Origin: Isoperla grammatica
Lineage: Eukaryota > Arthropoda > Insecta > Plecoptera > Perlodidae
Assembly (NCBI GenBank): GCA_945910005.1
Contig: OX246747.1
Span: 8,023,966 to 8,087,965 of the forward strand
Length of the DNA: 64,000 nt
Reading direction: 5' to 3'
Shown: in pieces, positions 10,148 through 21,862 of the stretch
Numbering within the stretch: position 1 is the first letter of the stretch
Layout: every line of letters begins with the position of its first letter
Program-made: the position numbers and the translations under genes
The notes under the pieces: model-generated
Database searches by the model: none
What the model saw: the letters and a program-made list of their open reading frames with translations, nothing else
Told to the model about the DNA's origin: nothing

Positions 10148-11099
10148 TGTTTTCTTTTGTTCAAGTAAGGCAATGGTATGCTCAATTTGCCTCTCTTCTT
10201 GTTGCTTCTCAAGCCTGAGATTTTTCCTTCTCTCTTCAAGTTCTTTAAGTTCTTTCTCAACTTTTCTTTTCTGTTGGCACTGCGATAGTTCTTCACTATT
10301 CAGTTTTCTCTTCCTTTCAAGGTCCTCTTTGACCTTCTCCAAGAAGATCTCACACAAAGTAGCATATGGCTGTCAATTTGTACTATTTGTACACCGCCTA
10401 GAGCCACCACGCCATCGTATCAATCCTTTGATTCACAAGACATTGTTCTGTCAGATTTTCTATGAGGAGCGATTTATTGATTGAAAATCCGCTCTCCACA
10501 AAGGCATTGCCATGAGAGAGAATAAGGCATTATTTTACTACTTTCCAAAGCTCAGTATAATTTTTATCATTTGCTAACATGGAAGCATAAAATTTATCAA
10601 GGGGTATATCGTCTGCTTCGTTTGCGACAAACCCTGCAAACTTATCCTTGATACAACTTCCTACTTCCTGAGAAGCAGCCGTACACAGTAGCCCATATTG
10701 TGTTTTTGCTCTTTCAGCAACCGATTCAGAGATCCTATTGGCATCATGTAGTACTTTAAGAACTATGCTTAATCGAGTCTAGCTAACACCAGGCTGAGTA
10801 GCCACCACTTCAGGGTTCAAACTGCTCAAACCTCGTACAATTTTATGTTTAGGCAGGCTTTTCTCGATCAATTTAGTTGCAACCCCTTTGAGAAGTTTCT
10901 GGCAATGAAACCGAAACCCTAGCGATTCTTTTTTAGATACTTTGATGGTCTTTAACAACTTTCAGGCTGCAAATCCAACATCAACATGTTTTAAATCAAG
11001 AAGATTGTCGACGGATGAAAGGTCCAATGTCAGCAATTGTATTGTTGAGCCAGGTAGTTGGTCAGGCTTGATGAAGCGTTTTAATATGCCTTTCAGAAT
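10136..11099 (-). pseudogene. hAT-like transposase-derived gene remnant
   Basis: The minus strand conceptually reads LLDLKHVDVGFAA, KLLKGVATKLIEKSLPKHKI, AKTQYGLLCTAASQEVGSCI and LILSHGNAFVESGFSINKSL (the C-terminal hAT dimerisation-like 'SHG-x-A-x-E-x-GFS-x-N' block), then NLTEQCLVNQRID and a strongly charged coiled coil ending at 10136. In-frame stops interrupt it (near 10965 and 10780), so it is a pseudogene. Its 5' side is cut at 11100 by an A3-type SINE. The 55-bp palindrome sits at its C-terminal end. Confidence 0.55.
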
Positions 11100-11222
11100 T
11101 TGACTCTGCTAGTCGTAAGAGGCGACGAAAGGAGACCCTGTCCATTTCCCCCCCCCCCCACTGTCCCACTGAATATTTCTCCTCCCACTTGGCCCTGCCC
11201 TCCCTTCCCTTCCCTTCCCTAG
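11100..11222 (+). repeat. SINE-like A3 fragment
   Basis: TGACTCTGCTAGTCGTAAGA through the C tract to TGGCCCTGCCCTCCCTTCCC, where it degenerates into a CCCTT repeat. It truncates the hAT-like pseudogene. Confidence 0.8.
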
Positions 11223-11515
11223 AAGTGAACTAATCATATACTAAAGCTAGAATAGCAGGCGAACCAATCCGGTTCATCCTTGTCCCTGATTGGTTCGGCA
11301 CGAGTGCCACTGGGCCCTAACCAATCCGAACTCTCCTTCCATTAGTTAGGCCAGAGTACTGGACCTCTCCCAATCCTAACTAAACTTATTCATTACCTTA
11401 CATGGTGGTAAACAGCCCACCAGTGGGCGATTCAACATCTTAAGTAAGTATTTGTGTGAAGCTGTAGATAGATGTTTGAACATTTCATTATGCAAGTTGT
11501 CAGGTCCGGGGGCGC

Positions 11516-11790
11516 TGTTCGAAAAGAGACTCTGTCCCTTCCCTCCCACTGTCCCACTGAATATTTCTCTTCCCACTTGGCCCTGCCCACCCTTGCTGGA
11601 CTCCCGTATGACGACCCACGCGACGTACAATGGGTCTGACCGAGGCCTTCGTTATGGTCTGACTCAGGTGTGGCTTTAATATTCATCATCATCTTTCTCA
11701 TCCCCATTATCACCCGCTCATCGTCTCGATTAGACATTGTTGCAAAAATATGAGATGTTAAGCCCCATACATCAATCAATCAATCTGACC
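11516..11790 (+). repeat. SINE-like family A fragment (3' two thirds)
   Basis: Starts near GAGACTCTGTCCCTTCCC, has the middle module, and ends GAGATGTTAAGCCCCATACA with (ATCA)n. The 5' hairpin is lost. From 11223 to 11515 I recognise nothing. Confidence 0.82.
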
Positions 11791-12640
11791 CCATTTCGTG
11801 TGAAACCAAGGCAAAGCATGGCCCAGCCCTCGAAATTAACAATAGAACCGCGCCGCCCCGCACCTCCACCTTCTACAGCAGTGAGTATACAGACAACGCG
11901 CGCCTCGGCTGACAATAGTCACTAGTCAGTTGTCAGTCGACCTTAGGCTCTTGAATGAGAAGGACGTGATAGGGACTCGTGAACATGCTGGATGCAATTC
12001 TGGCGGAACGTCGAGCAATGGGTGACCGACTTCGGTCTGCACCAATATACTTACACAAGCAGCATAATATCCCAGAAGATAACAAATGCATATGTATATA
12101 TAAATAAAATTACTAGTCTATCAAAAGAATAACAAGGTGTAAATAAATTATCCATGGCAGCATTTGCAGACTGTTATATTTAAAAATATCAGTTTGTTCT
12201 AGCTTCATAACGGAATCGCCAAAGCTCGTCATCATCCTCGTCTGTCAGTCATCGCTGTCAGTCATCGCTTGTATGAAGGCTTATGATTATTGGCCCAACT
12301 CCCCGGGTATCTGTGCCCATTTCTGTGGCCCAAGTCTCTCTTATCAGTTTTTCACAGTTGTCGACTCGTTTTGATCATTCCGCTGCCGTTGTGGCCTCTA
12401 GGGCATCATCGCAAACTCTTTTTGTGCTTTCCACTGTCTGTTCTCCGTTTCACCCAATAATGTTATTGTAGCTTTGTTTGGTAGTAGGCCCTATGTACTT
12501 ACATATTGTATAGGTAAGTGCATATAAATTTAGGCCTTAGAACTAGTTCAATTACGTTACTCTAGCAACCACAGTGGAACTAGAGTTACAAGCCTAAGTT
12601 TAAATTTAACTGAAAACGGCCATATTAACCATAGGCTACA
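11791..12640 (+). repeat. Repeat C and duplicated segment, copy 1
   Basis: It starts CTGACCCCATTTCGTGTGAA and contains CGCGCCGCCCCGCACCTCC, GACAACGCGCGCCTCGG and CACCAATATACTTACAC. It continues through TCCATGGCAGCATTTGCAGA, CATCATCCTCGTCTGTCA and TTTGGTAGTAGGCCCTAT. The same order of blocks appears at 24275-25785, where two SINEs interrupt it. No coding sequence is recognised. Confidence 0.75.
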
Positions 12641-12898
12641 GCCCGTCTGAGCCTGGGGAAGAATTTACCCAGAGTGACTTTGTTAGTCGTAAGAAGCGAC
12701 GAAAGGAGACCCTGTCCCTTACCCCCCCCCCCCCCCACACCACTGTCCAACTGAATAATTCTCCTCCCACTTGGCCCTGCCCTCCCTTGTTGGACTCCCG
12801 TTTGACCACCCACGCGACATGCAATTGATCGTATTCTGATCTGGCTTTATTCTTCATCATCATCTTCATTACCACCCGCTCATGTCTCGCTTAGCAGT
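12641..12898 (+). repeat. SINE-like A3 within the duplicated segment
   Basis: CAGCCCGTCTGAGCCTGGG, TAGTCGTAAGAAGCGACG and a 15-nt C run, then the middle module, truncated at CTCATGTCTCGCTTAGCA. The equivalent SINE is at the same place in the second copy (25786-26095), so it predates the duplication. Confidence 0.8.
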
Positions 12899-12990
12899 TC
12901 CAGCAGATTCGGTAGCAGGCCGTGGCGTCTCTGGAGTCTGGGAGATGAGTGGAAATGGTTTGTTGTTCTTTTCCATTTCCACGTCTGTTA
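12898..12990 (-). CDS. Candidate second exon of an unknown gene, cut by a SINE
   Basis: After an acceptor ATGTTAACAG the minus strand reads VEMEKNNKPFPLISQTPETP, then RPATESAGTAKRD, where the A3 SINE begins. The split codon left by the donor of the upstream exon (13376-13562) joins in phase, giving ESLESDGDVEMEKN. The product is hydrophilic and Pro/Thr-rich. Linkers like this are common in Myb/SANT-like nuclear proteins, but I cannot assign a family. Confidence 0.4.
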
Positions 12991-13375
12991 ACATAAAAAA
13001 CAGTTTGGGGTTCAGAAACTTTCAAACCATCCTGTATAATAATTATGCAATAAAATATGTTTGGCTAGTTAATAGGCTAAACACCAAGAACTAAAATTGA
13101 AACTTATAAATTGAGACTGTCAAACATGTAAGTAAAGATAGAACTTATAGAAAAGATGTACTGTATTGCGGTAGGCCATGTTTATACGTTCGCTAAATAT
13201 AGTAAATAATATATTTCTGTAATATAATAATAAAACCAGAATATTCATCCTCCAAAAGAGAGCCATCTGCATCATAGCTGCATTTCCATGAGGCATACAC
13301 ACTCAGCAGTCTCACCCACTTGGTCTAGTCAATAATGTGTTGCAGAAGTTCACACTAAAAACATAGGCTATTTAC

Positions 13376-13562
13376 CTCCATCTGACTCCAGAGACTCGTC
13401 ATCAGCGAAGTCATGTTGGGAGTCGATGGCCGTACTACGTCCGGCACCATCATCATTGCCCAGGGGAAGAGTTCTGGCGAGAGCGTCACTGTCATGGTGT
13501 TGTGCCACGACAATAGTCAAATGCGGGGCAACATGCTCTACAAGCGGATTGGGGAGTAGTTT
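13376..13562 (-). CDS. Candidate exon of an unknown acidic protein
   Basis: An open frame reads LLPNPLVEHVAPHLTIVVAQ, HHDSDALARTLPLGNDDGAG and IDSQHDFADDESLESDG, ending at a GGAG|GTAAAT donor. The next acceptor (about 12991) continues it in phase. No ATG or clean upstream acceptor is visible, so the 5' limit is only the preceding stop. The coding-like composition and phase-matched splice sites are the evidence; function is unknown. The interval 12991-13375 would be the intron. Confidence 0.4.
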
Positions 13563-13729
13563 TTTATGTTAATTTTAATTGTTGCAACTGAGAAAACTAC
13601 ATCAAACTCCGATTAATTTTTTTAACAAAAAAAGTCGACGAAAATACAATGAGCAAATTCCTTATTGTCTTTATTTGTTATACATGAATGTTTTTGAAAT
13701 TAAGCTTAATATAATCAATATAGAATAAT

Positions 13730-14570
13730 AATAATATACAATAAACGTGAGTTATTTTGTTCCTTATGATGATTTGCACAGTACGCTCACACCTGTAGTC
13801 GCCTCTGATAAGCGTACGAGACACCAGTGTGGGTGTATGGGTGTGTGGGTAGGGGCGGGAACCCCGGGGTGGTGGATTTCTTATTTTGTCGCCGGGACAG
13901 CGAAACGGGAGGGCGCGTTGAGTCTGTTGGTCTCTGATACACAGGAAGGCTGGGCAGCGGCGGGATGATGCCGGGTGGTCGCCGTTGCAGTTGATACACA
14001 GGGCAGGCAAGGAGCGAGGCTTGGTGCACTAAGTGGACGGGTGGGTTCGTGCGCACTTGAAGCAGGAAGGTGGGAGGGTACAGAAAGCGGAACTGTGGCC
14101 GTATTTTTGGCAGTTGTAGCACTGCCGCGGTCCCTGTGGTCCCCTGTATTTTTCAACGGTGACCCGATGGTAGCACACTCTTTCAATTGTCGAGAGTGAC
14201 CTTCCGTCGCTCGAATCGGAGATTTTCATGGTTACGACGTAGAGTGGCATCGGTCTGCGGACCCCGTCGACGGGGCGGTGAAGGAGCTGCGTAACTTCCG
14301 TGAAGTTGAAGCGTTGCTCGGTGAGGTGGGCCTTGACGTCGTCGACGTGGACTGTGGCCGAGAGGCCACGGAGGACAAATTTTCGTTGTTTTTGGTCCGC
14401 TTTGGAGAAAATTGAAGAATTGAAGGTCCTCGCGGCGGAAGGCGGCGATCAGCTGATCGTACGTGGCGATGTTGGCGGCCTTTATGCGGAACGCGTCACG
14501 GGTGGATGAGAGCGTGAATTGGCCAGAGGTGGTTGACTTTATGATGTTTAGCATCGTGCGGTAGTCCTCT
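13730..14570 (-). pseudogene. Non-LTR ORF1 (gag-like, PRE_C2HC and zinc knuckles), broken
   Basis: The first frame (from 14554) reads LNIIKSTTSGQFTLSSTRDA. After a frameshift near 14385 it continues KFVLRGLSATVHVDDVKAHL and VTVEKYRGPQGPRQCYNCQK, with knuckles CYNCQKYGHSSAFC, CFKCARTHPSTQC and CINCNGDHPASSRRC. A stop replaces the expected Gln inside the second knuckle (near 14029). This layout is typical of ORF1 of I/jockey-type LINEs, which binds the element RNA. No endonuclease or RT follows: the remnant ends near 13730. Confidence 0.75.
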
Positions 14571-15857
14571 ACCCCGTAGAAGGTGATGGGCGCTCTTCAT
14601 GCCGCTCGGCATTGCGTCACGTTCACCTGCCATCACAGGAACATTGGCTGCATGGATTGCAACTCCTAGGAAAGAGTTTCACCCGTTGAGCGAGAAATAC
14701 AATAAATGTTTTACATAACATGTAATTTATTTCTCACTCAACCTCTTTAGTCATCACACCACTCAAACGAAACTCAAATTGGTTGCTTGCGTTTCATACA
14801 AAGTATCTTAGTCAAATATGTGCCTCAATATTGCTCTTCTGCACAATGCAGTGTCACGTTGCTCCGTATGGTAGTTACTTATCGAGTACTAAGCAGTGGC
14901 CAGAGAGAAGACTATCATGGCATCCTTGATATCTATTAAAGCTTTTGGCCTAAGGGCCTTCTCGCTCGAGGACAACAGAAAACCGTTTCTAATTGGGATT
15001 TAGGGAACAAAACAAATCTTCCCTGCCTCTGGGGTTAGTAAGACAGTTATTCGGTAGCTGGTGTAGTGAAGTGCAAACTATTTTTAGTTTTAATTGTATC
15101 TGAGGTATTGCTATTCATTTCACCATGGTAGTCACCAGTGTTACTACCAGAAGCAAAGAGTAAACTGGATTAAGGGACAAATCACCTCTACCCCCCCCCC
15201 CCCCCTACGCATCCATGCAACACAATAAATCTCCTTCCATCATTCATGTTACCTCGCTTTGCACTTCTTGTATCTTTATCTTTCCATGTCTTGCCCAACG
15301 TTCCCCTCTAGAAAATCCACGTTTTGTCTTCAATATTTGGCTGCCGAGGACAAGATATAGACTATCAATGTTTTGTATAGCCTATACTTTGTTAAAAAGT
15401 TGATCCTCTGCAGCGCAATATTGTAACTTTCCATTAATACTCTTCGGTTATCCGTTTTCTCCCACTTGAAACCTATAACAACAACAAACTGTAGCTAGAA
15501 GGCTTGCAAATGGAAAATAAACACTTCATTAGTGTGGTAGAAGGTTTAAGAACTTTTTCAAAACATAACTATACTATAAAGGCTTGCAGCCTACTACTAT
15601 TATTCAAGCATACGTTTGATATAGTTTAATAAGTTTTTCGCAGACACAATTTTTAAACGTAATTAACTACACATTAATATTATATACTTGCAAGTTGATG
15701 TTAGTGAGAAGCCCCATAACCTCGCCACGGTCTCAACTATCTATGGGTTTTGTTGTTGACTTAGAAAGGTTTAACCATAAAATATAACGGTACCGCTTTT
15801 AGTTGGAAGGATGCGTTGTTTCGATGCGTTGTTTCTCGTGCGGCCACCCCTGCACAT
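14571..15857. other. No recognised feature
   Basis: Mostly AT-rich unique-looking sequence with a 14-nt C run near 15190-15204. I find no gene, RNA or named repeat. Confidence 0.5.
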
Positions 15858-15930
15858 GTAGATAGGGACAGTGCGAAACTCCTTAATCTATTCATGCGCG
15901 TCACTTATTAGATGACGAGGCATTTGGCTA
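15858..15930 (-). pseudogene. 28S rRNA fragment downstream of the R2 site
   Basis: The minus strand reads TAGCCAAATGCCTCGTCATC, then TAATAAGTGACGCGCATGAA and CACTGTCCCTATCTAC. This is the conserved 28S sequence immediately 3' of the R2 target site, with several substitutions from the usual metazoan sequence (for example ATAAG for ATTAG, and GGAGTTTCGCAC for CGAGATTCCCAC). It ends after about 73 bp. It is a decayed stub, not a working rRNA gene, and it fixes the exact 3' junction of the R2 element at 15930/15931. Confidence 0.88.
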
Positions 15931-16280
15931 TTGACAGACGCGCCCCGGAAGAAGGGGGCCACCTCTTCGGGTTTATACTCCCATAGAGTAAACATAACTA
16001 TAAGCGTTTGAAAAAGATATTCCAGCATGAAGCTGTGCAAGAAGGAAGAGAGCAACGCAACAATGGCGAACATAAGGAATAACCCTTCCAGATGTGCCGA
16101 GCCCGACACACCTGTCCAGTGGAACGACCAGCCCCCACAACGCGGCGCAGCGCGATTAAAGCGCAGCGCGATTAAAAAACAGTGTAGAGAGCTGTTAATA
16201 AAAGGAATGGGGAAAACCCCGACTAGAACCCAAGGCTGGCCGCCCCACTGCCCCAACACAAACCCCCCCAATAAAAACAC

Positions 16281-19106
16281 CTAACCGTTATCCAAAAACA
16301 GCGTGCCGGTGATGATGGAGGCTCTAAGGGCAATCAGGGAGAGGGTCGTTCCCAACCTGCTTGAGAAAATCCCGAGACCCTTCAACCTGTCCACGGTGGG
16401 CTGTGGGAGACACCCCCGAGCCCCCACCACCAGCGGCACCACTTCACACTTAGAGACCCCCCACCGTGCCTTGAGGACTGGCTCCAGGGGGAGGTACTTC
16501 CTGAACTTTTCGTTGTCAGCCATCGCCAACCACGGTCCGCTTTCAAACCTTACGGTAACGTCAATGACCGTGACCTTGTCACCGTGAACAAACACAAGGT
16601 CAGGTTTCACCTTGTCACCGCAAGGTGTAACATCCTCGACCTCTGTCAAAATGGCTGATGGCTGGACAATGTCGGCAATAGCGGTGGAGACACACTGCAG
16701 GATTTGATCATGCCGATCCAGCACGGCGCCAAGGCTCTTGGAGCATTCCCCAAGCACATGGGCCAGTGACTCTACTGGTGCGCCACAATGACGACACCGC
16801 GCCGAGTCGACAACCTTACAAGCAAGAAGGACCTGCCTCGTACCGAAAACGTTCGCACGGAACTTAAGGGCATCAATAAAATGGCGTTCTGAAAGCCTAC
16901 TCAGGTCCGAAAGCCACCTGTTACTTAGCGGACTCGCCCTGAAGGCCTGAACCCCAAGCCCGTGCAGGCCCATGCGTCCCCACCGATCAAATTCCTCCTT
17001 CTTCAACCTATCTTTGACCCTGCGAACATCAACAGCCGCACAGGGCCAAGGGAGAGATAAGGTTGATGCGATAACCCTGCACCGGTTCTGGACCCTGTCC
17101 CCCTCAATCGCAGCCGTGAGGACAGGATCCAGGACCTTGCTGGCAGAGATCACCGAATTCAAGGCGGCACACTTTATAATGTGTTCTAGCCTTGGAACTC
17201 CCAAGCCGCCGTCCTTACGCCCTGCATAAAGTAGCCCGTCGGGAGTCTGGGATGGAAGGTGGAGAAAGAGCTTTACCACCCTCCTGATCGCCCCGTCAAC
17301 TTCCCGCAGCTGGTTTTGCGAGGGCAATGAGAAGGACAAAATATGTGTAAAATGCGGCAGATAGTAGGTAGTGAGGAGAGTCAACTTTTGAGTAGGTTTA
17401 AGTTTAAGGGTAGTGAAGCGGTCGATAGAGGTCAAGATGGCGTCGACCTCCCGACGACACCGCATCCCGTTAAATGATGACAAACTGGCCCCCAGGTACT
17501 CCATGCAACCTTCAGGAGGCACACTGTGAACCCTGACCCCCCGAACCGAGAGGCCCTGATCACCATGCAGCCAAGTCTTTCCGGAGCTGGTAATGGAAAA
17601 GGTATGGCATTTGGAGATAGAAAGCTCCATGTCTAAAGCCTGAAAGAAGGTGTCAACCACCTGAAGGTGCATGGCCGCATCCTGGGGGGTGAGAGACAAC
17701 AGGACGAGGTCGTCCGCGAAACCCAGCACGGAAACCTTTGAACCCCGTAAGGGAAAACCCCTAGCCCCACAGACACCCAATTGTTGCAGAAGGGGGTCCA
17801 GGACAATGTTGAAGAGAAACGGCGAGATGGGGTCGCCCTGCTTCACACCCCTATTAATAGGTACAACTATGGGCCCTTGTGACCCATTGAAAGTTGTTAC
17901 ACAATTGGTATACGAAGACTGGATGACACTTATGATGGATTGAGGGACCCCTAGCGCATGAAGGCGCTGAAATATAACACTATGGGGGACCGTGTCAAAA
18001 GCCTTTCGAACGTCGAGCTGAGAGACAGTCAGACTCCCTTCGACCTTGGCAGAAGTGATGCACTCATCCAATACAATGAGATTGGAGTGACAACCATTCT
18101 CGTTCACAAAGCCTTTCTGTCGAGGGTTGAAAGTCACTAGCTCCCGAACACGTCTGTCCATGCACGCAAAGAACATGCGAGCCAACAGAGAGGAAATGGT
18201 GATGGGTCTCCAATTGTCGATAATCGACAAATCGTCAGACTTTTTGGGAATCAAAGTTGTTCTATTTACTCGCCATCCCTCCGGCACCCAACCCACGACC
18301 CAACAAAAGTTGAACCACGAAGCCAAGAGAACTGCCGTCCCCTTACGCAGAAGGTGGGATTTGCGTAACCCATCCAAGCCAGCAGCTGAACCAGCCTTGA
18401 CCTTCTTGGAGATACGGAGAGCAACCTCCGTATCGGTAATTGGTACTGGCAAGGATTCACGGGAGGAAGGGGTGCAAGTGGTGGTGGGTGCAGGAGATGG
18501 ACCCTCGGAGCCCCAGAGCGTGGAATACGCGGAGCGTATGGAATTGTCCGAGGGGAACCCAGCCTGACCGTCAAGATGTTGTAACGTTCCATTAATGATG
18601 TGCTCTGTAAGCTTGGAAGGCGCTTTATTAAACAATTCTTGGGTGCGGGCAAAGACAGTCCGTTTATTACATCTGGGGACAGACCGACGACCCCCGCCCG
18701 GAGCCTTACCACGCCTATTAAAGTTTCTGGACTTCCGAGAGCCATTTTTCCCCTCATCCGGGCCTGTAGCCAACAGCGCGTCTACGATCCGCCCATATAT
18801 ACTTTTCCATGTGGAGACATCCCTCAAGGGCGTGGTCAAGGACCATGTGGAGTGGGCCACTTGGATATCCTCCAACAAAGGTGAGAAAGAACGAGCATCC
18901 GATAACCCATGGATGTAGGTCGACATAGTCCCCAGCCAAGACGCATCAGGAGGGTGCACCACCCCAGAAGGGGCGGATGCACCACACCCGCCGGGGACTG
19001 CCGCTAATGAAGCGTGATCAGCTGAACTTACTGAGGGACCAAATGGATGGACCTCCCCAATGGGGGTAGAATCCCTCAGAAAAGGTGGAGACGTGAGCGT
19101 GGCCAT
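16281..19106 (-). pseudogene. R2 protein, RT and restriction-like endonuclease part
   Basis: 941 codons are open. RT motifs: NWRPITISSLLARMFFACMD, RQKGFVNENGCHSNLI, LDVRKAFDTVPH, NRGVKQGDPISPFLFNIVLD and the active site FADDLVLLS. Then come the thumb, the CCHC knuckle CRHCGAPVESLAHVLGECSK, and the PD-(D/E)XK endonuclease with KPDLVFVHGDKVTVIDVTVR followed by a Lys/Arg-rich segment. The enzyme would nick 28S DNA and prime reverse transcription there. The frame is the same as 19113-20465 and is separated from it by one TAG (19113-19115). The MATLTSPP start is just the first Met after that stop. All catalytic residues I can check are present. Confidence 0.93.
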
Positions 19107-19112
19107 TGGGAC

Positions 19113-20465
19113 CTAAGACAAGGCTGGAGGCGGGGACGACGGGGCCGTCGTATCATAATGGTAAGAGCCAGAAGCGTTGAGTGAAAAGGTAGCATTTACT
19201 CGACCACCATCCCCAAAAGAGAGTTGGGGATTGCGTCTAACCTCGCCCTCGGAGGTATGTGGACCCACACACTGGCATCTGAAGTCAGTTTGAGTACCAA
19301 CATCAATTGAAGCCAGAGTGGGGCCCACAGTCTGTACCTCGACTGAGCGTGAACCAGTGATCCCAGGTGAGAGACCGCCATTAAGGATAGAGGTATCGAG
19401 AACCGTGGTGGAGACTAACAACGGCGAGGGATAGACCGTGGTGGATGAACCATATAGCTGGCCAGAGGACGAAGCATCCTTGTGGCCAAGGACGCCTCTA
19501 GGTGATATATCCGGGGTATCAGTGTCAAAAGGTAGGGATGAAACCTCGCCCTCCCCAGCAGGAGATATATGTAGCTCATCCTGCATGGAAGGAGGCACCA
19601 CAAGAGCAGAATCCGCACTACTGGAGGGCAACATCGAAATAGAGGGACCAGATCCATCCCCCCCAGAAAGAGGTATGGTAGGGCGACTGGCTACCTGTGA
19701 CTGACCGATACTTGTCAAAATCGGGAGGACCGTACTGTAAGCGGGACCGGGAGCCGAATGAGGCGTAACCGACCCACTTACAGCAGGTAGAGACATAATA
19801 GGGATGGATTCGTGAGGCGAAGCGACGGTAGGTAGATTAGAGTGCACATCTCCGTTAGGAGAAGGCTCCCAGGAACGAGGTAAAGTCAAGGATGGGGGAT
19901 TGCCAGATGTAGGCAAGGGAGAGTCGGAGTCCCCCTCAGAAGTGGGGGTGGAGACGGACGGTGAATCGGAGTGAAATACCTCATCCCGTAACTCACCCGC
20001 TACTGAATCACCCAACCCCAGAACCCCGGGGGGAGGAGAGCTACCACCACTACGAGGCGCGATGATATGCGAGCCCGCCATACTATCAAGTAGAGCACGG
20101 GCCTGTGCGCAAACAGCGCGGGAGGCGTCCCCCAGGGCCCGGAGCTCCCCCACCGTAGTGGATGAAGCGCCCGAGCCACTTGGTTGAGCCGCGATGGGAG
20201 CGACAGACAAGCGACTGCTGTCGCTAGACCCCGCACCCCCACCTACGCTTCGGGTACCTGTGGCAACCTGAGATCGGAGACCCGTCCTACCCCCAGGAAC
20301 AGAACCTAATGCAGGGCGACCTGAAGGGCCCCTGTTTGCTCGCTCCGCAACACGAAGGAAGTCGCGACGCTTGTCCGAAATCTGTTTAGCAGTCTTCGAG
20401 GTGAGACATTGCGCGATGGTCTGATTAATGTTAGCCGAGTCCCGGTGCAACCGTGCAAAGTGCAA
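19113..20465 (-). pseudogene. R2 protein, Myb end and long Ser/Pro-rich linker
   Basis: It begins within the Myb-like DNA-binding helix region (INQTIAQCLTSKTAKQISDK) and runs through about 390 residues of Ser/Pro/Gly/Thr-rich low-complexity sequence, without recognised domains, before the TAG at 19113. Continuity with the N-terminal part needs a one-base correction near 20450. Typical R2 proteins have a much shorter spacer between Myb and RT, so this segment makes the inferred protein about 1,600 residues, long for the family. Rapidly diverging, disordered, or two fused spacers are possible explanations. Confidence 0.85.
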
Positions 20466-21214
20466 AGACGTTTGAGTTCGGTAATTTCATCTGTTGACCA
20501 GACAGACCTGACCCGCTCCCGAGGAACAGTGGGAGCGACCGCTGACCTGGCAACCATGCGTTCAGCTATATGAGCGTGGCGCTCATGTTGCGACCTACCC
20601 TTAAGATTGGCGAAATATTTAATAGGATCGCAAAGAAGGCATGGAAATGACGTAATTACTGGGACAGAAGGTCCCTTGCAAGTTTTGAAATGCACCTGAG
20701 CACCATGTAAGGTGGACTTGGGATTGGAGCACTTGGCGCACACCCACACAGGGGTGAGGAAGTGTTTTGCAACCAAGTGCTCCCCCAGCTCTTTAGGTTT
20801 GATGAACCAGTGTGGGCAAGAAATCGTTTTGCCCACACTATTCGGGCCTAGGAAACCACACTTCCGAGGAACGAAAGGCACTAGAATGTGGTTACGAGGT
20901 GAACCCTGAGAACTACCATCGCTACGCGCCCCCCCCCTCCCGCCGCTACCAAAAGAACCAGAATCTACAGCTAAGTTACCAGACGAAGATGCAGGGGCAA
21001 ACGTACCCTGATCTACCAAAGAATGAACCGAAGAATTACCGTGAACACGCCTAGGTCGCCCGTCAGTTAATTCCCTGACTACACTGGACGGGTCGGGATC
21101 CCCGCCAGCGGCCACCTGACCACTGTGGTCAGGTGACTCCGAGGCTACTCTGATTGGTGTACTATCCATTAATGAGATGTGAAAGAAAGAATGAAATCTG
21201 GCAACGACAACCAC
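20306..21214 (-). pseudogene. R2 protein, N-terminal zinc fingers
   Basis: After a Ser/Gly-rich start, three zinc-binding units can be read between about residues 115 and 220: CGF...CPHWFIKPKELGEHLVAKH, then CAKCSNPKSTLHGAQVHFKT with its final Cys, and CLLCDPIKYFANLKGRSQHE with a closing His. Then WSTDEITELKRLC starts the Myb-like helix, where the frame shifts (near 20450). Three fingers would place it with the multi-finger (A-type) R2 lineages that bind the 28S site. The start may be the second Met (MDSTPIRV) rather than the first. Confidence 0.85.
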
Positions 21215-21809
21215 AAACCCGGGAGAGGAGACAGGACCCCAGATACCCGCCCCCCGGAGACCTACCAGGGGAAACCCCTAGCAGCCCCCCCGAGAAACGC
21301 CCCCCGGGGGCCTGCCCCCACCCCCCCAAAAGAATAACCAAGATAGAGCCAAGACGTCAGCCTGACTGAAACCCAGTCGGGTCAAAGCCCATGGAGGGGA
21401 AGCCTCCGCATGGGGACCCCTATAGACAAAGAACACGACTCGGGGGTCAGTCACGCCTCCAACGCCAGCAAGTGGGGATGGAGCACTCCCCTTTAGCCCG
21501 AATGGAAAGAGCTAGCTGACAACTGCCCGGCTGCTTGTAGGTGGGGACGTCACCGTTCGGGAAGATTCCCGGCAGCCACTGAAGGGTAATTATTTCGGGG
21601 TTTAGCTGCCGCAGTCCACAACCCCCTTAGGAGACTCCGACACCCCCGAAGGGGGTATCGCAGACCACGGCACTCAGCGATCACCACGTGAAGGCACCCG
21701 ATTCCCATGACTCCAGACCCGGTATTACTTATAGCCCCGGGTCCCCCTGTTTCAAAAGGCTATTCCCCACCCAGGTAGGTTGTGAACACATACACAACCT
21801 GTAGGATGT

Positions 21810-21810
<1 letters not shown>

Positions 21811-21862
<52 letters not shown>

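Larger units (their letters stand above)
15931..21810 (-). mobile_element. R2 non-LTR retrotransposon, near full length (5.9 kb)
   Basis: Both ends are defined by 28S sequence: TAGCC... at the 3' side (15930) and ...TGACTCTC at the 5' side (21811). The TTAAGG bases that precede the cut in normal 28S are missing at the 5' junction. The element has a 5' UTR of about 0.6 kb, one interrupted long reading frame (21214-16281) and a 3' UTR of about 350 bp. An 8-bp stem-loop (AGGTTGTG/CACAACCT) lies 10 bases from the 5' end (21777-21800). R2 encodes a site-specific endonuclease/RT that cuts 28S genes. This copy carries a frameshift and a stop codon. Confidence 0.93.

Noticed and set aside
13747..14509. 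Plus-strand ORFs in the LINE gag region
   Set aside because: The minus strand encodes clear zinc knuckles; the plus-strand frames are shadows.
15931..21810. An intact, active R2 in functional rDNA
   Set aside because: The flanking 28S is only about 75 bp on each side and diverged, and the ORF has a frameshift and a stop.
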